Below are positions 31,187 through 39,107 of a stretch of DNA of 39,108 nt, piece by piece (position 1 is the stretch's first letter; each line of letters opens with the position of its first letter). The DNA is from Candidatus Neoruminococcus faecicola. GTDB lineage: Bacteria > Bacillota > Clostridia > Oscillospirales > Ruminococcaceae. A program made the position numbers and the translations under genes. The stretch covers positions 1 to 39,108 of the forward strand of contig CAJFPC010000005.1 in NCBI GenBank assembly GCA_904398325.1. The letters are read 5' to 3'. The notes under the pieces were generated by a model. The model saw nothing but the letters and a program-made list of their open reading frames with translations. It did not search any database and was not told the origin of the DNA.

Positions 31187-31606
31187 ATGAGAATCATCGG
31201 CCTGATTGTGCTGATTTTTATTTTGATCAAAGCGGCGGCTCTGCTGTTCGCCCCGTTTATGCTGGCCTTCATGGCGGCAAAAAAGGCCCTCTGCCACATG
31301 GATGAGAAAAAATGGATGGAATATCTCGGCCGCCTTACCCATGCCGGGTTTGCGGTGCGGTTTTTTCTCATCTATCTGGTGCCGATGGTGATTGTCTCCG
31401 CCCTGGGGTATCTATTGTTCGCCCTGTTCGGCTATGAGAATCCCCTGGGCCTGGCGGCGCTGACCTTTGCGGTGGGGATGCTGCTGTCCCTCTGGCAGAT
31501 CTTCCGCCACAAGCAGGAGCTGATCACCCAGCTGGGGCGCATCCAGGCCGGCCAGGCCCCCGAAGAAGAGGACGCCCCTGCAGCGAAAAAAGGCCGCCGC
31601 AAATAA
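31187..31606 (+). CDS. Small membrane protein, unknown function
   Basis: A 139-residue protein I do not recognise. A hydrophobic N-terminal helix (MRIIGLIVLIFILIKAAALL), a polar basic stretch (~30-55, MDEKKWMEYLG), then two helices (~58-80 and ~85-105) and a charged Ala/Lys/Arg tail. No catalytic motif. The ribosome site AAGGAGG is strong. It sits alone behind its own promoter, divergent from merR with ~207 bases between, so it could be a MerR target, but its promoter has a normal 17-base spacer and no dyad. Confidence 0.72.
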   Translation: MRIIGLIVLIFILIKAAALLFAPFMLAFMAAKKALCHMDEKKWMEYLGRLTHAGFAVRFFLIYLVPMVIVSALGYLLFALFGYENPLGLAALTFAVGMLLSLWQIFRHKQELITQLGRIQAGQAPEEEDAPAAKKGRRK

Positions 31607-31723
31607 GGGCGGCGCGATGCCGGTTTCCCGAAAATCTCCAAGAATTGGATGTTTACATTTTATTCAACAATTTTCGCCTTTTTTGGGATAAAATAAGAGT
31701 ATATTTCTGCGTGGGAGGCCCCT

Positions 31724-32584
31724 ATGTTCGGCTACATCCGTCCTTCAAAACCCTGGCTGCGGGTCTACGAGCTGGAAGAATACAAGGGCGTCTACTGCAG
31801 CCTGTGCAAGGATCTGGGCCGGCGGTATGGGCAGCTTTCCCGCATGACGCTCAGCTATGACTTTGCCTTTCTGGCCATGCTGCACCTGGCCCTGGCGGAG
31901 GAGGAGCCCTCCTTTGAGGCGCAGCACTGCATCATCCACCCCATCAAGAAAAACCTCTGCTGCCTGGGCGGCGCGCCGGTTTCACTGTGCAGCGATATCG
32001 CCGTGCTGATGGTTTATTATAAATTACTGGATAATATTGCAGACAGCGGTTTTTTTGCCTCCCTGCCCTACCGGCTTTCCTGGCCGGTAGCAGCCCGCCT
32101 GCGCAAAAAAGCGGCCCGCCGTCAGCCTGAAGCGGATGAGATCATCCGCCGCTGCATGGAGCGCCAGCGCCAGCTGGAGCAGGCGAACACCGCCTCGGTG
32201 GACCTGGCCAGTGAGCCCACCGCCGAAGCCATGGGCGGCATCTGCGCCCTGCTCTCGGCGGATGCCGCCCAAAAGCGGGTGCTGGAGCGGTTCGGCTATT
32301 TCTTAGGGCGGTATATCTATCTGATCGACGCGCTGGACGATCTGGAAGAGGATGCCGCCAGCCACGGCTACAATCCATTTCTGCTGCGGGATGGGGAGCA
32401 TTCCCCCCAGGTGCTGCGGGAAAACGCCCGCGGCTCTTTGTACCTGACCATCGCAGAGCTGGCAAAATGCTATGAACTGCTTACCCTGCGCCGGTTTAAG
32501 CCGGTTCTGGATAATATCCTTTATCTGGGCATGAAGGAAGTCACCCAGCAAATTCTGCAGAAAAAGGAGAATCCCCATGACTGA
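31724..32584 (+). CDS. DUF5685 family protein
   Basis: A 286-residue, mostly helical protein of the DUF5685 family of unknown function. The typical opening is MFGYIRPSKPWLRVYELEEYKGVYC, split here by YKGVYCSLCKDLG (a C-x2-C pair at ~26-29). SYDFAFLAMLHLAL, HCIIHPIKKNLCCLG (more Cys), and the helical VLMVYYKLLDNIADSG followed by DALDDLEEDAASHGYNPF resemble an all-alpha enzyme core with acidic residues, but no reaction is known. ATG 31724 follows GGGAGG. It overlaps the next gene by 8 bases. A TAAAAT lies upstream, but I found no acceptable -35. Confidence 0.85.
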   Translation: MFGYIRPSKPWLRVYELEEYKGVYCSLCKDLGRRYGQLSRMTLSYDFAFLAMLHLALAEEEPSFEAQHCIIHPIKKNLCCLGGAPVSLCSDIAVLMVYYKLLDNIADSGFFASLPYRLSWPVAARLRKKAARRQPEADEIIRRCMERQRQLEQANTASVDLASEPTAEAMGGICALLSADAAQKRVLERFGYFLGRYIYLIDALDDLEEDAASHGYNPFLLRDGEHSPQVLRENARGSLYLTIAELAKCYELLTLRRFKPVLDNILYLGMKEVTQQILQKKENPHD

Positions 32585-33227
32585 CCCTTACAAGGTTCTG
32601 GGCGTTTCACCAGACGCTTCGGATGAAGAAATCAAGACGGCCTACCGCACCCTGGCCAGAAAATACCATCCCGACAATTATGCGGACAATCCCCTGGCGG
32701 ACCTGGCCTCGGAAAAAATGCAGGAGATCAACGCCGCCTATGAGGAGATCACCAACAGCCGCAAAAACGGCCGTCATCAGTCTTCGGGCGGTTATCAGCA
32801 ATCCGGCGGCTACCAGCAGAGCCAGGGCAGCTACGGCGGCTACCAGGGCGGGTACAGCTCCAATCAGTTTGCCGACATCCGGCGGCTGATCAGCCAGGGG
32901 CGCCTGGCCCAGGCAGAGGAGCTGCTGGACGGCATCCCGGACGGCCAGCGGGATGCGGAGTGGTATTTCCTCAAGGGCAATGTCTACTACTCCAAGGGCT
33001 GGCTGGATGACGCCTTCCAATACATCAGCCGCGCCTGCCAGATGAACCCCCAGAATATGGAATACCGCGCCGCTCTCAACCGGATGTCCTGGCAGCGGCA
33101 GAACGGCTCCCCCGCCGGCTTCGGCGGAGGCTACACCCAGGGGACAGGCGGCGGCATCAGCTGCTGCGACATGTGCGCCGCCATGTACTGTGCCGACTGC
33201 CTGTGCAGCAGCTTCGGCAACTGCTGA
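32577..33227 (+). CDS. J-domain protein with TPR-like and Cys-rich C-terminal parts
   Basis: A 216-residue J-domain co-chaperone-like protein. The J domain spans 1-65 with helix II/III and the HPD motif at 31-33 (KYHPDNY), so it should stimulate a DnaK ATPase. A Gly/Tyr/Gln-rich linker (~66-95), a TPR-like helical hairpin (~96-165, AEWYFLKGNVYYSKGW) and a tail with seven cysteines (CCDMC, YCADCLC, final C) follow. It is not DnaJ itself: no zinc-finger CxxCxGxG repeats. AAGGAG is present upstream; the start lies inside the DUF5685 gene. Most likely acts with the DUF5685 product. Confidence 0.88.
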   Translation: MTDPYKVLGVSPDASDEEIKTAYRTLARKYHPDNYADNPLADLASEKMQEINAAYEEITNSRKNGRHQSSGGYQQSGGYQQSQGSYGGYQGGYSSNQFADIRRLISQGRLAQAEELLDGIPDGQRDAEWYFLKGNVYYSKGWLDDAFQYISRACQMNPQNMEYRAALNRMSWQRQNGSPAGFGGGYTQGTGGGISCCDMCAAMYCADCLCSSFGNC

Positions 33228-33248
33228 GGAAAGGTTGGAGGCGCAGCT

Positions 33249-33791
33249 TTGAACAGGAAAAGCTCTCAGGTGGCCATGGGCGGCCTTGCTTCCGCCCTGT
33301 GCGTATTGCTCATGTTCCTGACCGGGATGGTCCCCTTTGCCACTTACGCCATGCCGGCTGCCGCAGGCACCGTGCTGCTGGCGGTAGTCATCGAAAACGG
33401 CCGCAAGGTGGCGCTGCTGGTCTATCTGGCGGTATCCTTCCTCTCCTTTTTTGTGGTGCCGGATCGGGAAGCGGCCCTGATGTTCTTCTTTTTCTTCGGA
33501 TATTACTCCATCATCAAAGGCCCGCTGGACCGCGTGCGGCCCAAGCCCCTGCAGTTTGTCATCAAGACGCTGATCTTCAACGCGGCGGTGATTGCCGCCT
33601 ACTGGATTTTCATCAACCTGTTCGGCATCAAGGATGTGCTGGATTCCTTCGGCACCTTCGGGCAGTATTCCCTGCTGGTTCTGCTGGTTTTGGCCAACAT
33701 CACCTTCTGGATCTACGACTTCTTTTTATCCAACGCCATTGTGGCCTACTGCAACTGGTTCCGGCCGAAATTTTTGGGAAAGAGAAAATAA
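33249..33791 (+). CDS. Polytopic membrane protein, unknown (ECF-S-component-like look)
   Basis: A 180-residue protein with about five membrane helices. The N-terminal pattern (SSQVAMGGLASALCVLLMFL, then PFATYAMPAAAGTVLLA) resembles substrate-binding components of ECF transporters, but I cannot assign a family, and no ECF ATPase is near. The segment EAALMFFFFFGYYSIIKGPLD follows. The start is TTG 33249, 8 bases from GGAGG. It lies 21 bases after the J-protein gene and 2 bases before the next small gene, so it is probably part of that transcript. Confidence 0.75.
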   Translation: MNRKSSQVAMGGLASALCVLLMFLTGMVPFATYAMPAAAGTVLLAVVIENGRKVALLVYLAVSFLSFFVVPDREAALMFFFFFGYYSIIKGPLDRVRPKPLQFVIKTLIFNAAVIAAYWIFINLFGIKDVLDSFGTFGQYSLLVLLVLANITFWIYDFFLSNAIVAYCNWFRPKFLGKRK

Positions 33792-33793
33792 CC

Positions 33794-34033
33794 ATGAAAC
33801 TGTTTGCCATGCTGTTCTGCGCCCTGTTTGGACCGGCTGCCCTGAGCGTCCCCGCGCTGGCGGCCCCGGATGCCCAGGGCATCCGCTCCTGGGGGATGTT
33901 TTTCCTCGGCTTTCTGTTTGTGATGGCGCTCATTTACCTTTTGCTGCTGGCGGTGGGCTGGATCGGCCGCCGGTACGGCAAAACCCCTCCGGACGGCGCG
34001 CCGGACGGGGATGAAAAAGGCAGCAAGCTTTAA
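33794..34033 (+). CDS. Small signal-peptide/membrane-anchored protein
   Basis: A 79-residue reading frame starting 2 bases after the previous stop. Residues 1-24 look like a signal peptide or helix (MKLFAMLFCALFGPAALSV), then a second helix (~34-56, FFLGFLFVMALIYLLLLAVGWI) and a charged tail (DGAPDGDEKGSKL). The ribosome site is weak (AAAGAG), so it may rely on coupling to the upstream gene. A terminator follows 42 bases after the stop. It also continues as an extended open frame upstream on the + strand, which is the reason the true start is easily missed. Function unknown. Confidence 0.6.
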   Translation: MKLFAMLFCALFGPAALSVPALAAPDAQGIRSWGMFFLGFLFVMALIYLLLLAVGWIGRRYGKTPPDGAPDGDEKGSKL

Positions 34034-34074
34034 TCTCCCGACAGGCCGAGGGCCCGCTGCCCTTTTCCCCTGCC

Positions 34075-34097
34075 TCCCCCGGAAGGGGGATTTTTTT
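34075..34097 (+). terminator. Intrinsic terminator after the 31724-34033 gene set
   Basis: Stem TCCCCC (34075-34080) / GGGGGA (34085-34090) with a GGAA tetraloop and seven T. Confidence 0.85.
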
Positions 34098-34119
34098 ATG
34101 TCCCGGCCCTCTGCCAAAG

Positions 34120-34151
34120 AAAAAAATCCCGCCGCAGCGGGATTTTTTTTT
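34120..34151. terminator. Bidirectional terminator between the 33794 and 34159 genes
   Basis: Stem TCCCGC (34127-34132) / GCGGGA (34137-34142), CGCA loop, with long A and T runs on both flanks; ends the DHHW gene on the minus strand 7 bases after its stop. Confidence 0.85.
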
Positions 34152-34158
34152 GTTTGGA

Positions 34159-35316
34159 TCAGTAGGTCAGCTTGGCGATGCTGGCGTCACTGGCGTAATT
34201 CATGAAATTATACATCACCAGCACCTCGTCGTATTCCTTGCCGGCCAGCAGCTCGGTGGTGCGCAATTCGCTGTTGCGGGGGTCCAGCACATCCACCTCG
34301 TCAAAATGATAGAGCAGATATGGGATCAAGCTGTTGGCGTAGGAATCCTTGATGACCAGGATGCGGCTGGTCCGGCCCTCCACATGGTCGCGGTTGGTCA
34401 CCGACTGGATCTCCATAAAGCCCTTGTTGCCCTGCATCAGGCCGGAATATTTATCCCGCAGTGCAAAGCGGTCGTAGGCGTAAATGCCCTCCGAAGGCTG
34501 GCCGTTGACAGTGACCTGCCCCACCGGGATATCATAATAGGTGATCACATCCGGCACCGCGTTGAAGAGCTTCGCCTTGCTGAAATAGGTGCCGTAAAAG
34601 CCGGTGACCTCGGTGGGATTGGCCATCTCCTCCAGGGGGACGGGAGTCTTGCCCAGGCTCTCGATAAACTCGCAGTAGGCAAGGTACGCGCCGTATGTGG
34701 TCCAGTGATGGTCGGTGCGGTAATAAATATACTCCTGCGCGTGGTCAGAGAGCGTCTGCCGGAAATCCACAATCTCCGCCCCGGCCGCGGCCATCTGGCG
34801 GTAGACCTCATCCATATAAGCCAGCTGGTCCACCTGGTGGGCGTCGGCGCCCTCGGGCAGCTTATCCGTGAGGATCTCGTAGGAGTTGGGGATCAGCGAA
34901 AAGGTCACATGCTCAAACTGAGGGAACAGCTCCATAAATTCCTGGATGAACCCGGTGCTCTTCTGGATGCGGTCCTCGTCGGTGGCCAGGTATTTTTCGA
35001 ACATATAATGATCGTCGCCGTAAAGGATGCCGTTGTTTTCAATCTTGGCCAGCGCCCATTCGCTGATGGATTTGACGGTGATCCACTCATCCCGCAGGAT
35101 GAACTGGTCGCTGACATATTCCTCATATTTGGTGGTAAAGCGGTCTTCCTGATCCCTTTCCAGCAAAGCTTCCAGGCTAAATCGGGGCCGGTCGGCCAGA
35201 TAGGCGTTCTCAAACTCGGAAAACTCCCGGGTGGGCGTAATCAGATCCGCCGCGAAAAAGCCGTACAAAAACAGCGCAAACGCCAGCAGAATCGGATATT
35301 TCAGCAGCGATTTCAT
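34159..35316 (-). CDS. DHHW-family membrane-anchored protein (AlgJ/AlgX-like partner of MBOAT)
   Basis: A 385-residue protein with one N-terminal membrane helix (~8-24) and an extracellular domain of the DHHW family. The motif TDHHW is at 201-205; a candidate nucleophile turn is IKDSYANSL (Asp324-Ser325), as in SGNH-like AlgJ/AlgX acetyltransferases. FYGTYFSKAK is another family mark. Located 12 bases after the MBOAT gene, with AAGGGGG overlapping the MBOAT stop, so cotranscribed. Likely receives acetyl (or another acyl) groups from MBOAT on the outside and passes them to a surface polymer; the polymer is not encoded here. Confidence 0.88.
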   Translation of the reverse strand: MKSLLKYPILLAFALFLYGFFAADLITPTREFSEFENAYLADRPRFSLEALLERDQEDRFTTKYEEYVSDQFILRDEWITVKSISEWALAKIENNGILYGDDHYMFEKYLATDEDRIQKSTGFIQEFMELFPQFEHVTFSLIPNSYEILTDKLPEGADAHQVDQLAYMDEVYRQMAAAGAEIVDFRQTLSDHAQEYIYYRTDHHWTTYGAYLAYCEFIESLGKTPVPLEEMANPTEVTGFYGTYFSKAKLFNAVPDVITYYDIPVGQVTVNGQPSEGIYAYDRFALRDKYSGLMQGNKGFMEIQSVTNRDHVEGRTSRILVIKDSYANSLIPYLLYHFDEVDVLDPRNSELRTTELLAGKEYDEVLVMYNFMNYASDASIAKLTY

Positions 35317-35328
35317 CTTCGCACCCCC

Positions 35329-36705
35329 TTAGAAATTCCAGTACAGGAACGGGTTGTAGGTGGCGTCCACCAGATAGCCGGTGCACATCACCAGAACCAG
35401 CACCAGAAACGCTGTCTGCACCAGCGGCAGGCGCTGGGTCTTTTTCTCCAGATAGTTGAAGATCGGCATCGAGCAGAGAATGCCGATGAGGATGGACACC
35501 CCGTAGTTGCGCAGGTAATAGAGCACATCCACCCCGCCGGTGAAATCAAAGAGGCGGGTGAAAAAGACGCCCAGCTGCTCAAAATCCGTGATGGCAAACA
35601 GCCCCCATCCCAGGGTAAATACCAGGATGGTAAATACATGCCCCACCACCCGGTGCTTTTCCAAAAAGCGGCCCAGGAAAATCTTCTCCGCCATGAGCAC
35701 CACGTAATAAAACAGCCCCCACAGCACAAAATTCCAGTGAGCGCCGTGCCAGAAGCCGGTGGCCATCCAGACGATAAACAGGTTGAAATAGGTCCTGCCC
35801 TTGCCCTTGCGGTTGCCGCCCAGCGGGATATAGAGATAATCCCGGAACCAGCCGCTCATGGTCATGTGCCAGCGCCGCCAGAACTCGGTGACGCTGCGGG
35901 AAGTGTAGGGATAATCGAAGTTTTTGGGGAACTGGAAGCCCAGCATCTTGCCCAGGCCAATGGCCATCAGCGAATAACCGCTGAAATCGAAATAAATCTG
36001 CAGCGTATAGGCCAGCAGCCCCAGCCAGGCCAGCCCGGAAGAAATCTCGGCAAAGCCCAGCTGCTGCACCTCGGTCCACAAAGCGCCCACATTGTTGGCG
36101 ATGAGCACCTTGCTGCCCAGGCCCATGATAAACAGCTTGATGCCGTCCTGGATCATGGGCAGCTCGATCCTGCGGCTTTTTAGCTCCCGGTTGATATCGG
36201 TGTATTTGACGATGGGCCCTGCGATCAGCTGGGGGAACAGCACCACAAAGGCGCCGAAATCAATGATATTGCGCTCGGCGTGCACCTTGCCGCGGTAGAC
36301 GTCGATGGTATAGGACATGGTCTGGAAGGTGTAAAAGCTGATGCCCAACGGCAGCGGCAGCCCCAGCTGGGGGATCGCCGTGCCGAAAATGCCGTTGAGG
36401 TTGGCGATAAAAAAGTCGGTGTATTTAAAGAAAAGGAGCATCCCCAGGTTGCCGCACATGGAAAGGGCCAGAAACAGACGCATTTTCACCCGGCTGTCCC
36501 GATTGCGCTCAATGCCGCCGGAAGCGATATAATCCAGCAGGATCGAAAACACCATAATAGGCAGGTAGCGCACCTCGCCCCAGGCGTAAAACACCATGCT
36601 CAGGCACAGCAGGGTGAAATTTTTGAATTTTTTTGGCACCAGATAATAGAGCAGGAACGCAATCGGCATAAACCGAAACAGAAACATCAGGCTGCTGAAT
36701 ACCAT
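35329..36705 (-). CDS. MBOAT O-acyltransferase (AlgI/DltB-like)
   Basis: A 458-residue multipass acyltransferase with about 11 helices. The MBOAT core is clear: LGISFYTFQTMSYTIDVYRG (~121-139), QLIAGPIVKY, QIYFDFSGYSLMAIGLGKML, FWRRWHMTMSGWFRDYLYIP (His280) and TGFWHGAHWNF with the invariant active-site His320. It moves acyl groups from a cytoplasmic donor across the membrane. AlgI rather than DltB is suggested by the DHHW partner and by absence of dltA/C/D. ATG 36705 follows AAGGAC. Its promoter sits inside an inverted repeat. Confidence 0.93.
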   Translation of the reverse strand: MVFSSLMFLFRFMPIAFLLYYLVPKKFKNFTLLCLSMVFYAWGEVRYLPIMVFSILLDYIASGGIERNRDSRVKMRLFLALSMCGNLGMLLFFKYTDFFIANLNGIFGTAIPQLGLPLPLGISFYTFQTMSYTIDVYRGKVHAERNIIDFGAFVVLFPQLIAGPIVKYTDINRELKSRRIELPMIQDGIKLFIMGLGSKVLIANNVGALWTEVQQLGFAEISSGLAWLGLLAYTLQIYFDFSGYSLMAIGLGKMLGFQFPKNFDYPYTSRSVTEFWRRWHMTMSGWFRDYLYIPLGGNRKGKGRTYFNLFIVWMATGFWHGAHWNFVLWGLFYYVVLMAEKIFLGRFLEKHRVVGHVFTILVFTLGWGLFAITDFEQLGVFFTRLFDFTGGVDVLYYLRNYGVSILIGILCSMPIFNYLEKKTQRLPLVQTAFLVLVLVMCTGYLVDATYNPFLYWNF

Positions 36706-36759
36706 TTTTACCGTCCTTTTGGCCTGCGGCCGGGGTTTGATGATGAGTCGGATACAGCG

Positions 36760-36812
36760 AAAAGTCAGCTATTATTTTAGCAGATTTTCCGCCGAAATAA
36801 AAGCTGACTTTT
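36760..36812. repeat. Perfect 11-bp inverted repeat bracketing the MBOAT promoter
   Basis: AAAAGTCAGCT (36760-36770) and AGCTGACTTTT (36802-36812) are separated by 31 bases that contain the putative -10. The loop is long for a terminator, though T residues follow both arms. Confidence 0.7.
36774..36802 (-). promoter_or_regulatory. Candidate extended -10 promoter of MBOAT-DHHW
   Basis: Minus strand TAAAAT (36779-36774) with TG upstream; the -35 (TTTTAT, 36802-36797, 17-base spacer) is poor and touches the inverted-repeat arm. Confidence 0.4.
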
Positions 36813-36838
36813 TAAAATTTTGGGTCTGCCGGGGCAGC

Positions 36839-37390
36839 TCAGTTAAAATAGCTGTCTACAATATCCACTGCGCGCTGGACTTCGTCCTGCGCATCCTTGG
36901 TGGCATCGCCCACAATCAGCAGGAACACATAGTCCCCGCGGGTGATGACACGGCCGGCATTGGCCTTTTCCGTATCCACATACTGGGAGCACATCTGCTG
37001 GATATTCTCCAGCCGGGAATTGAGCGCCTCCTCCACGGCGTCCGCACGGCCCTCCTTGGCTTTGACAGCGATCACATTATCCGCCGAGGTCATGGACATG
37101 GAGAACATCCCGTAATATTCCTCCACATCCTCCTCCAGGTTCAGATACATCAGGTCGCCGGCGATTTCATCATCCAATTCCGCAGGCATCACGATGCCGA
37201 TATCGGTGTTGATCTGCTCCACAATGTCCCGCAGGGTGGCGCCGTCCTTGAGGGTGTTCTTCTCCGCCTGGCTGCTGGAGGACTGGGAAGAAGTGTTCCC
37301 CGCCCCAGAGGAAGAAGTTTCATCCGAGCCGCAGCCGGCCAGGGAAACGGCCATCATGGCGGCAAGCAAATATGCGATAGTTTTTTTCAT
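36839..37390 (-). CDS. DUF4358 lipoprotein
   Basis: A 183-residue lipoprotein: MKKTIAYLLAAMMAVSLAGC is a signal with an LAGC lipobox (Cys20), followed by a Ser-rich linker (~22-42). The globular domain (~45-183) is DUF4358: LRDIVEQINTDIGIVMPAEL, YLNLEEDVEEYYG, ADNVIAVKAKEG and GDYVFLLIVGD. Role unknown; the domain occurs widely in Clostridia, mostly as single lipoproteins. A good AGGAGG lies upstream of ATG 37390. It lies between the MBOAT pair and the ABC transporter, with no terminator seen upstream, so read-through from the ABC genes is possible. Confidence 0.88.
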   Translation of the reverse strand: MKKTIAYLLAAMMAVSLAGCGSDETSSSGAGNTSSQSSSSQAEKNTLKDGATLRDIVEQINTDIGIVMPAELDDEIAGDLMYLNLEEDVEEYYGMFSMSMTSADNVIAVKAKEGRADAVEEALNSRLENIQQMCSQYVDTEKANAGRVITRGDYVFLLIVGDATKDAQDEVQRAVDIVDSYFN

Positions 37391-37484
37391 AGGTTACCTC
37401 CTGATTGATTGCTTCCCTTTTATGGTAAGGAAAAGCCCGGCATTTCTTGCGGTGTGCTGTTATTATTTACAGAATATTCAAAAT

Positions 37485-38228
37485 TTATTTCACCGAGCGC
37501 AGGAAATCCCGGGTGGCCTCCTCCTTCGGGTGGTCAAAAATCTCCTCAGGGGTGCCGCTTTCCGCAATGCGGCCATCCTTCATAAACATCACCCGGTTGG
37601 CCACCCCGCGGGCAAAGCCCATCTCGTGGGTGACCACCAGCATGGTCATCTTCTCCTGCGCCAGCTGCCGCATAACGCCCAGCACCTCCTGGGTGAGCTG
37701 AGGGTCCAGCGCGGAGGTGGGCTCATCAAAAAACAGGATCTCCGGGCTGAGCATCAGCGCCCGGGCGATGGCCACCCGCTGCTTCTGCCCGCCGGAAAGG
37801 TTGCCCGGCATCTCGTCGATCTTATCCAAAAGGCCCACCTTGCCCAGCAGCTGGCGCGCCAGCTCCAGCCCCTGGCTGCGGCTGCCCTTGCCGGTGACGG
37901 TGTAGGGCATCAGCAGGTTATCCCGCACGGTGAGATGCGGGAACAGGTTGTAATTCTGGAACACCATGCCCATTTTGGCCATGATGCGCTTTTTCTCCTC
38001 CCGGCCGGCATAGCGCCCATCCCGCACCAGGTATTCCCCATCCATCTGGATGGAGCCGCCGTCGACGCTTTCCAAATCGATCATGCTGCGCAGCAGCGTG
38101 CTCTTGCCCGAGCCGGAGGTGCCGATGATGGCCACCACGTCGCCGCGTTCCACCGAAAAACTGATCTCCCGCAGCACCTGCAGGGAACCGAAATTCTTTT
38201 TTAAAGAGGTGACTTCAATCAGAGACAT
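37485..38228 (-). CDS. Polar amino-acid ABC transporter ATP-binding protein (GlnQ-like)
   Basis: A 247-residue ATPase. Walker A is GTSGSGKST (36-44), the Q-loop is [12 protein letters not shown], the signature is NLSGGQKQR (~143-151), Walker B is [14 protein letters not shown], and the H-loop is VTHEMGFA. The H/QAL/GlnQ subgroup is shown by HLTVRDNL and [10 protein letters not shown]. Twelve bases separate it from the permease gene, so they share a transcript. Which amino acid is carried cannot be read from this subunit; the binding protein is not in the window. Confidence 0.93.
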   Translation of the reverse strand: MSLIEVTSLKKNFGSLQVLREISFSVERGDVVAIIGTSGSGKSTLLRSMIDLESVDGGSIQMDGEYLVRDGRYAGREEKKRIMAKMGMVFQNYNLFPHLTVRDNLLMPYTVTGKGSRSQGLELARQLLGKVGLLDKIDEMPGNLSGGQKQRVAIARALMLSPEILFFDEPTSALDPQLTQEVLGVMRQLAQEKMTMLVVTHEMGFARGVANRVMFMKDGRIAESGTPEEIFDHPKEEATRDFLRSVK

Positions 38229-38240
38229 CCCGCAGCCCTC

Positions 38241-38897
38241 CTAAAACTGGAAGCGTTTTTCCACCCAGCGGAAAAACAGCGTCAAAACCAGGTTCATCAC
38301 CAGATAGATGATGCCCGCGATGAGAAAAACGATGGGCTGGCCATCCCGGCTGACAATGGTGCGGGTATAGTGCAGGATCTCCGGCACCGACACCGCATAC
38401 AGCAGGGAGGTATCCTTGACCAGGGTGACCGACTCATTGGCCACGCTGGGCAGCGACACCCGGATCATCTGCGGGAAAATCACCCGCACAAAGGTCTGGG
38501 CACGGCTGAGGCCCAGCACTCGGCAGGCCTCATACTGGCCCCGGTCGATGGCCAAAAGCCCCCCGCGGAAGATCTCGGCAAAATAGGCCGCGTAGTTGAG
38601 CACAAAGCCCCACATGGCGGCGGTCAGGCGCTCCATCACCAGGTATTTGCCCACGCCCGGCAGATAGGGCAGGCCGAAATAGATAAACATCAGCTGCAGC
38701 AGCAGCGGCGTGCCCCGGATCACATAAATATACGCCTTGGCGAGCCACTGCAGGGGCTTAAGGCGGCAGGTGGCCAAAAGGGTGATCAGCATCCCCAGCG
38801 GGATGCTCACCAGGATGGTGACAAAAAACAGCCCGGTTGCCACCGGCACCCCGGAAAGGATGGCGGGGGCCACCTGCGAAAGGTATTCCCAACTCAT
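38241..38897 (-). CDS. Polar amino-acid ABC transporter permease (HisM/ArtM type)
   Basis: A 218-residue permease with about five helices. The family signs are the PLLLQLMFIYFGLP segment after YVIRGTP, AAYFAEIFRGGLLAIDRGQ (EAA loop start) and the EAA motif EACRVLGLSRAQTFVRVIFPQ. A single permease gene is present, so the channel is probably a homodimer. ATG 38897 follows AGGAGG. Upstream is a promoter-like site at 38945-38973 after two terminator-like hairpins. Partner solute-binding protein most likely lies outside the window. Confidence 0.93.
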   Translation of the reverse strand: MSWEYLSQVAPAILSGVPVATGLFFVTILVSIPLGMLITLLATCRLKPLQWLAKAYIYVIRGTPLLLQLMFIYFGLPYLPGVGKYLVMERLTAAMWGFVLNYAAYFAEIFRGGLLAIDRGQYEACRVLGLSRAQTFVRVIFPQMIRVSLPSVANESVTLVKDTSLLYAVSVPEILHYTRTIVSRDGQPIVFLIAGIIYLVMNLVLTLFFRWVEKRFQF

Positions 38898-38944
38898 GGC
38901 AGTTCCTCCTTGCTGCGCGAGCGTAAACAGTCGATTGCTTTATT

Positions 38945-38973
38945 ATTTTATCATAATAACAAAGAGAAGGCCA
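38945..38973 (-). promoter_or_regulatory. Candidate extended -10 promoter of the ABC transporter genes
   Basis: Minus strand TAAAAT (38950-38945) with TG upstream; a weak -35 TGGCCT (38973-38968) at 17 bases. A near-palindrome (CAAAAGAG ... CTCTTTG) covers the -35 and could be an operator. Confidence 0.4.
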
Positions 38974-39025
38974 GCCTCTTTTGTAAAAATCTGCCGCCGG
39001 GGCCGGATTTTTGCAGCAGGCAGCG

Positions 39026-39057
39026 AAAAAACAGGGCCGGCCCAGTCTGGCCAGCCC
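39026..39057 (-). terminator. Intrinsic terminator of a gene upstream of the window edge
   Basis: Minus strand GGGCTGGCC (39057-39049) / GGCCGGCCC (39042-39034), one G-U pair, then TG and six T. A second, weaker hairpin flanked by AAAAATC/GATTTTT (38985-39012) follows, so two terminators may stand in tandem. Confidence 0.75.
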
Positions 39058-39074
39058 CGCTTCATCCCGTTTGG

Positions 39075-39107
39075 TCAGGCGCTCTCAGGCAGCAGCTTCC
39101 TCAGAGG
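39075..39107 (-). CDS. Possible C-terminal tail of a truncated gene
   Basis: The tandem terminators imply a minus-strand gene entering from the right edge. One frame gives ten codons ending PLRKLLPESA and TGA at 39075-39077, the other an earlier stop at 39085-39087. It could be the missing solute-binding protein, but too little is visible to identify it or even fix the frame. Confidence 0.3.
   Translation of the reverse strand, partial: PLRKLLPESA

Noticed and set aside
34150-36183. 677-codon open frame on the + strand
   Set aside because: Antisense of the DHHW and MBOAT genes, which have intact motifs; no ribosome site or recognisable domain.
38960-39012. ABC-transporter leader riboswitch
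   Set aside because: The hairpins lie upstream of the best promoter, so they are more simply tandem terminators of the preceding gene.
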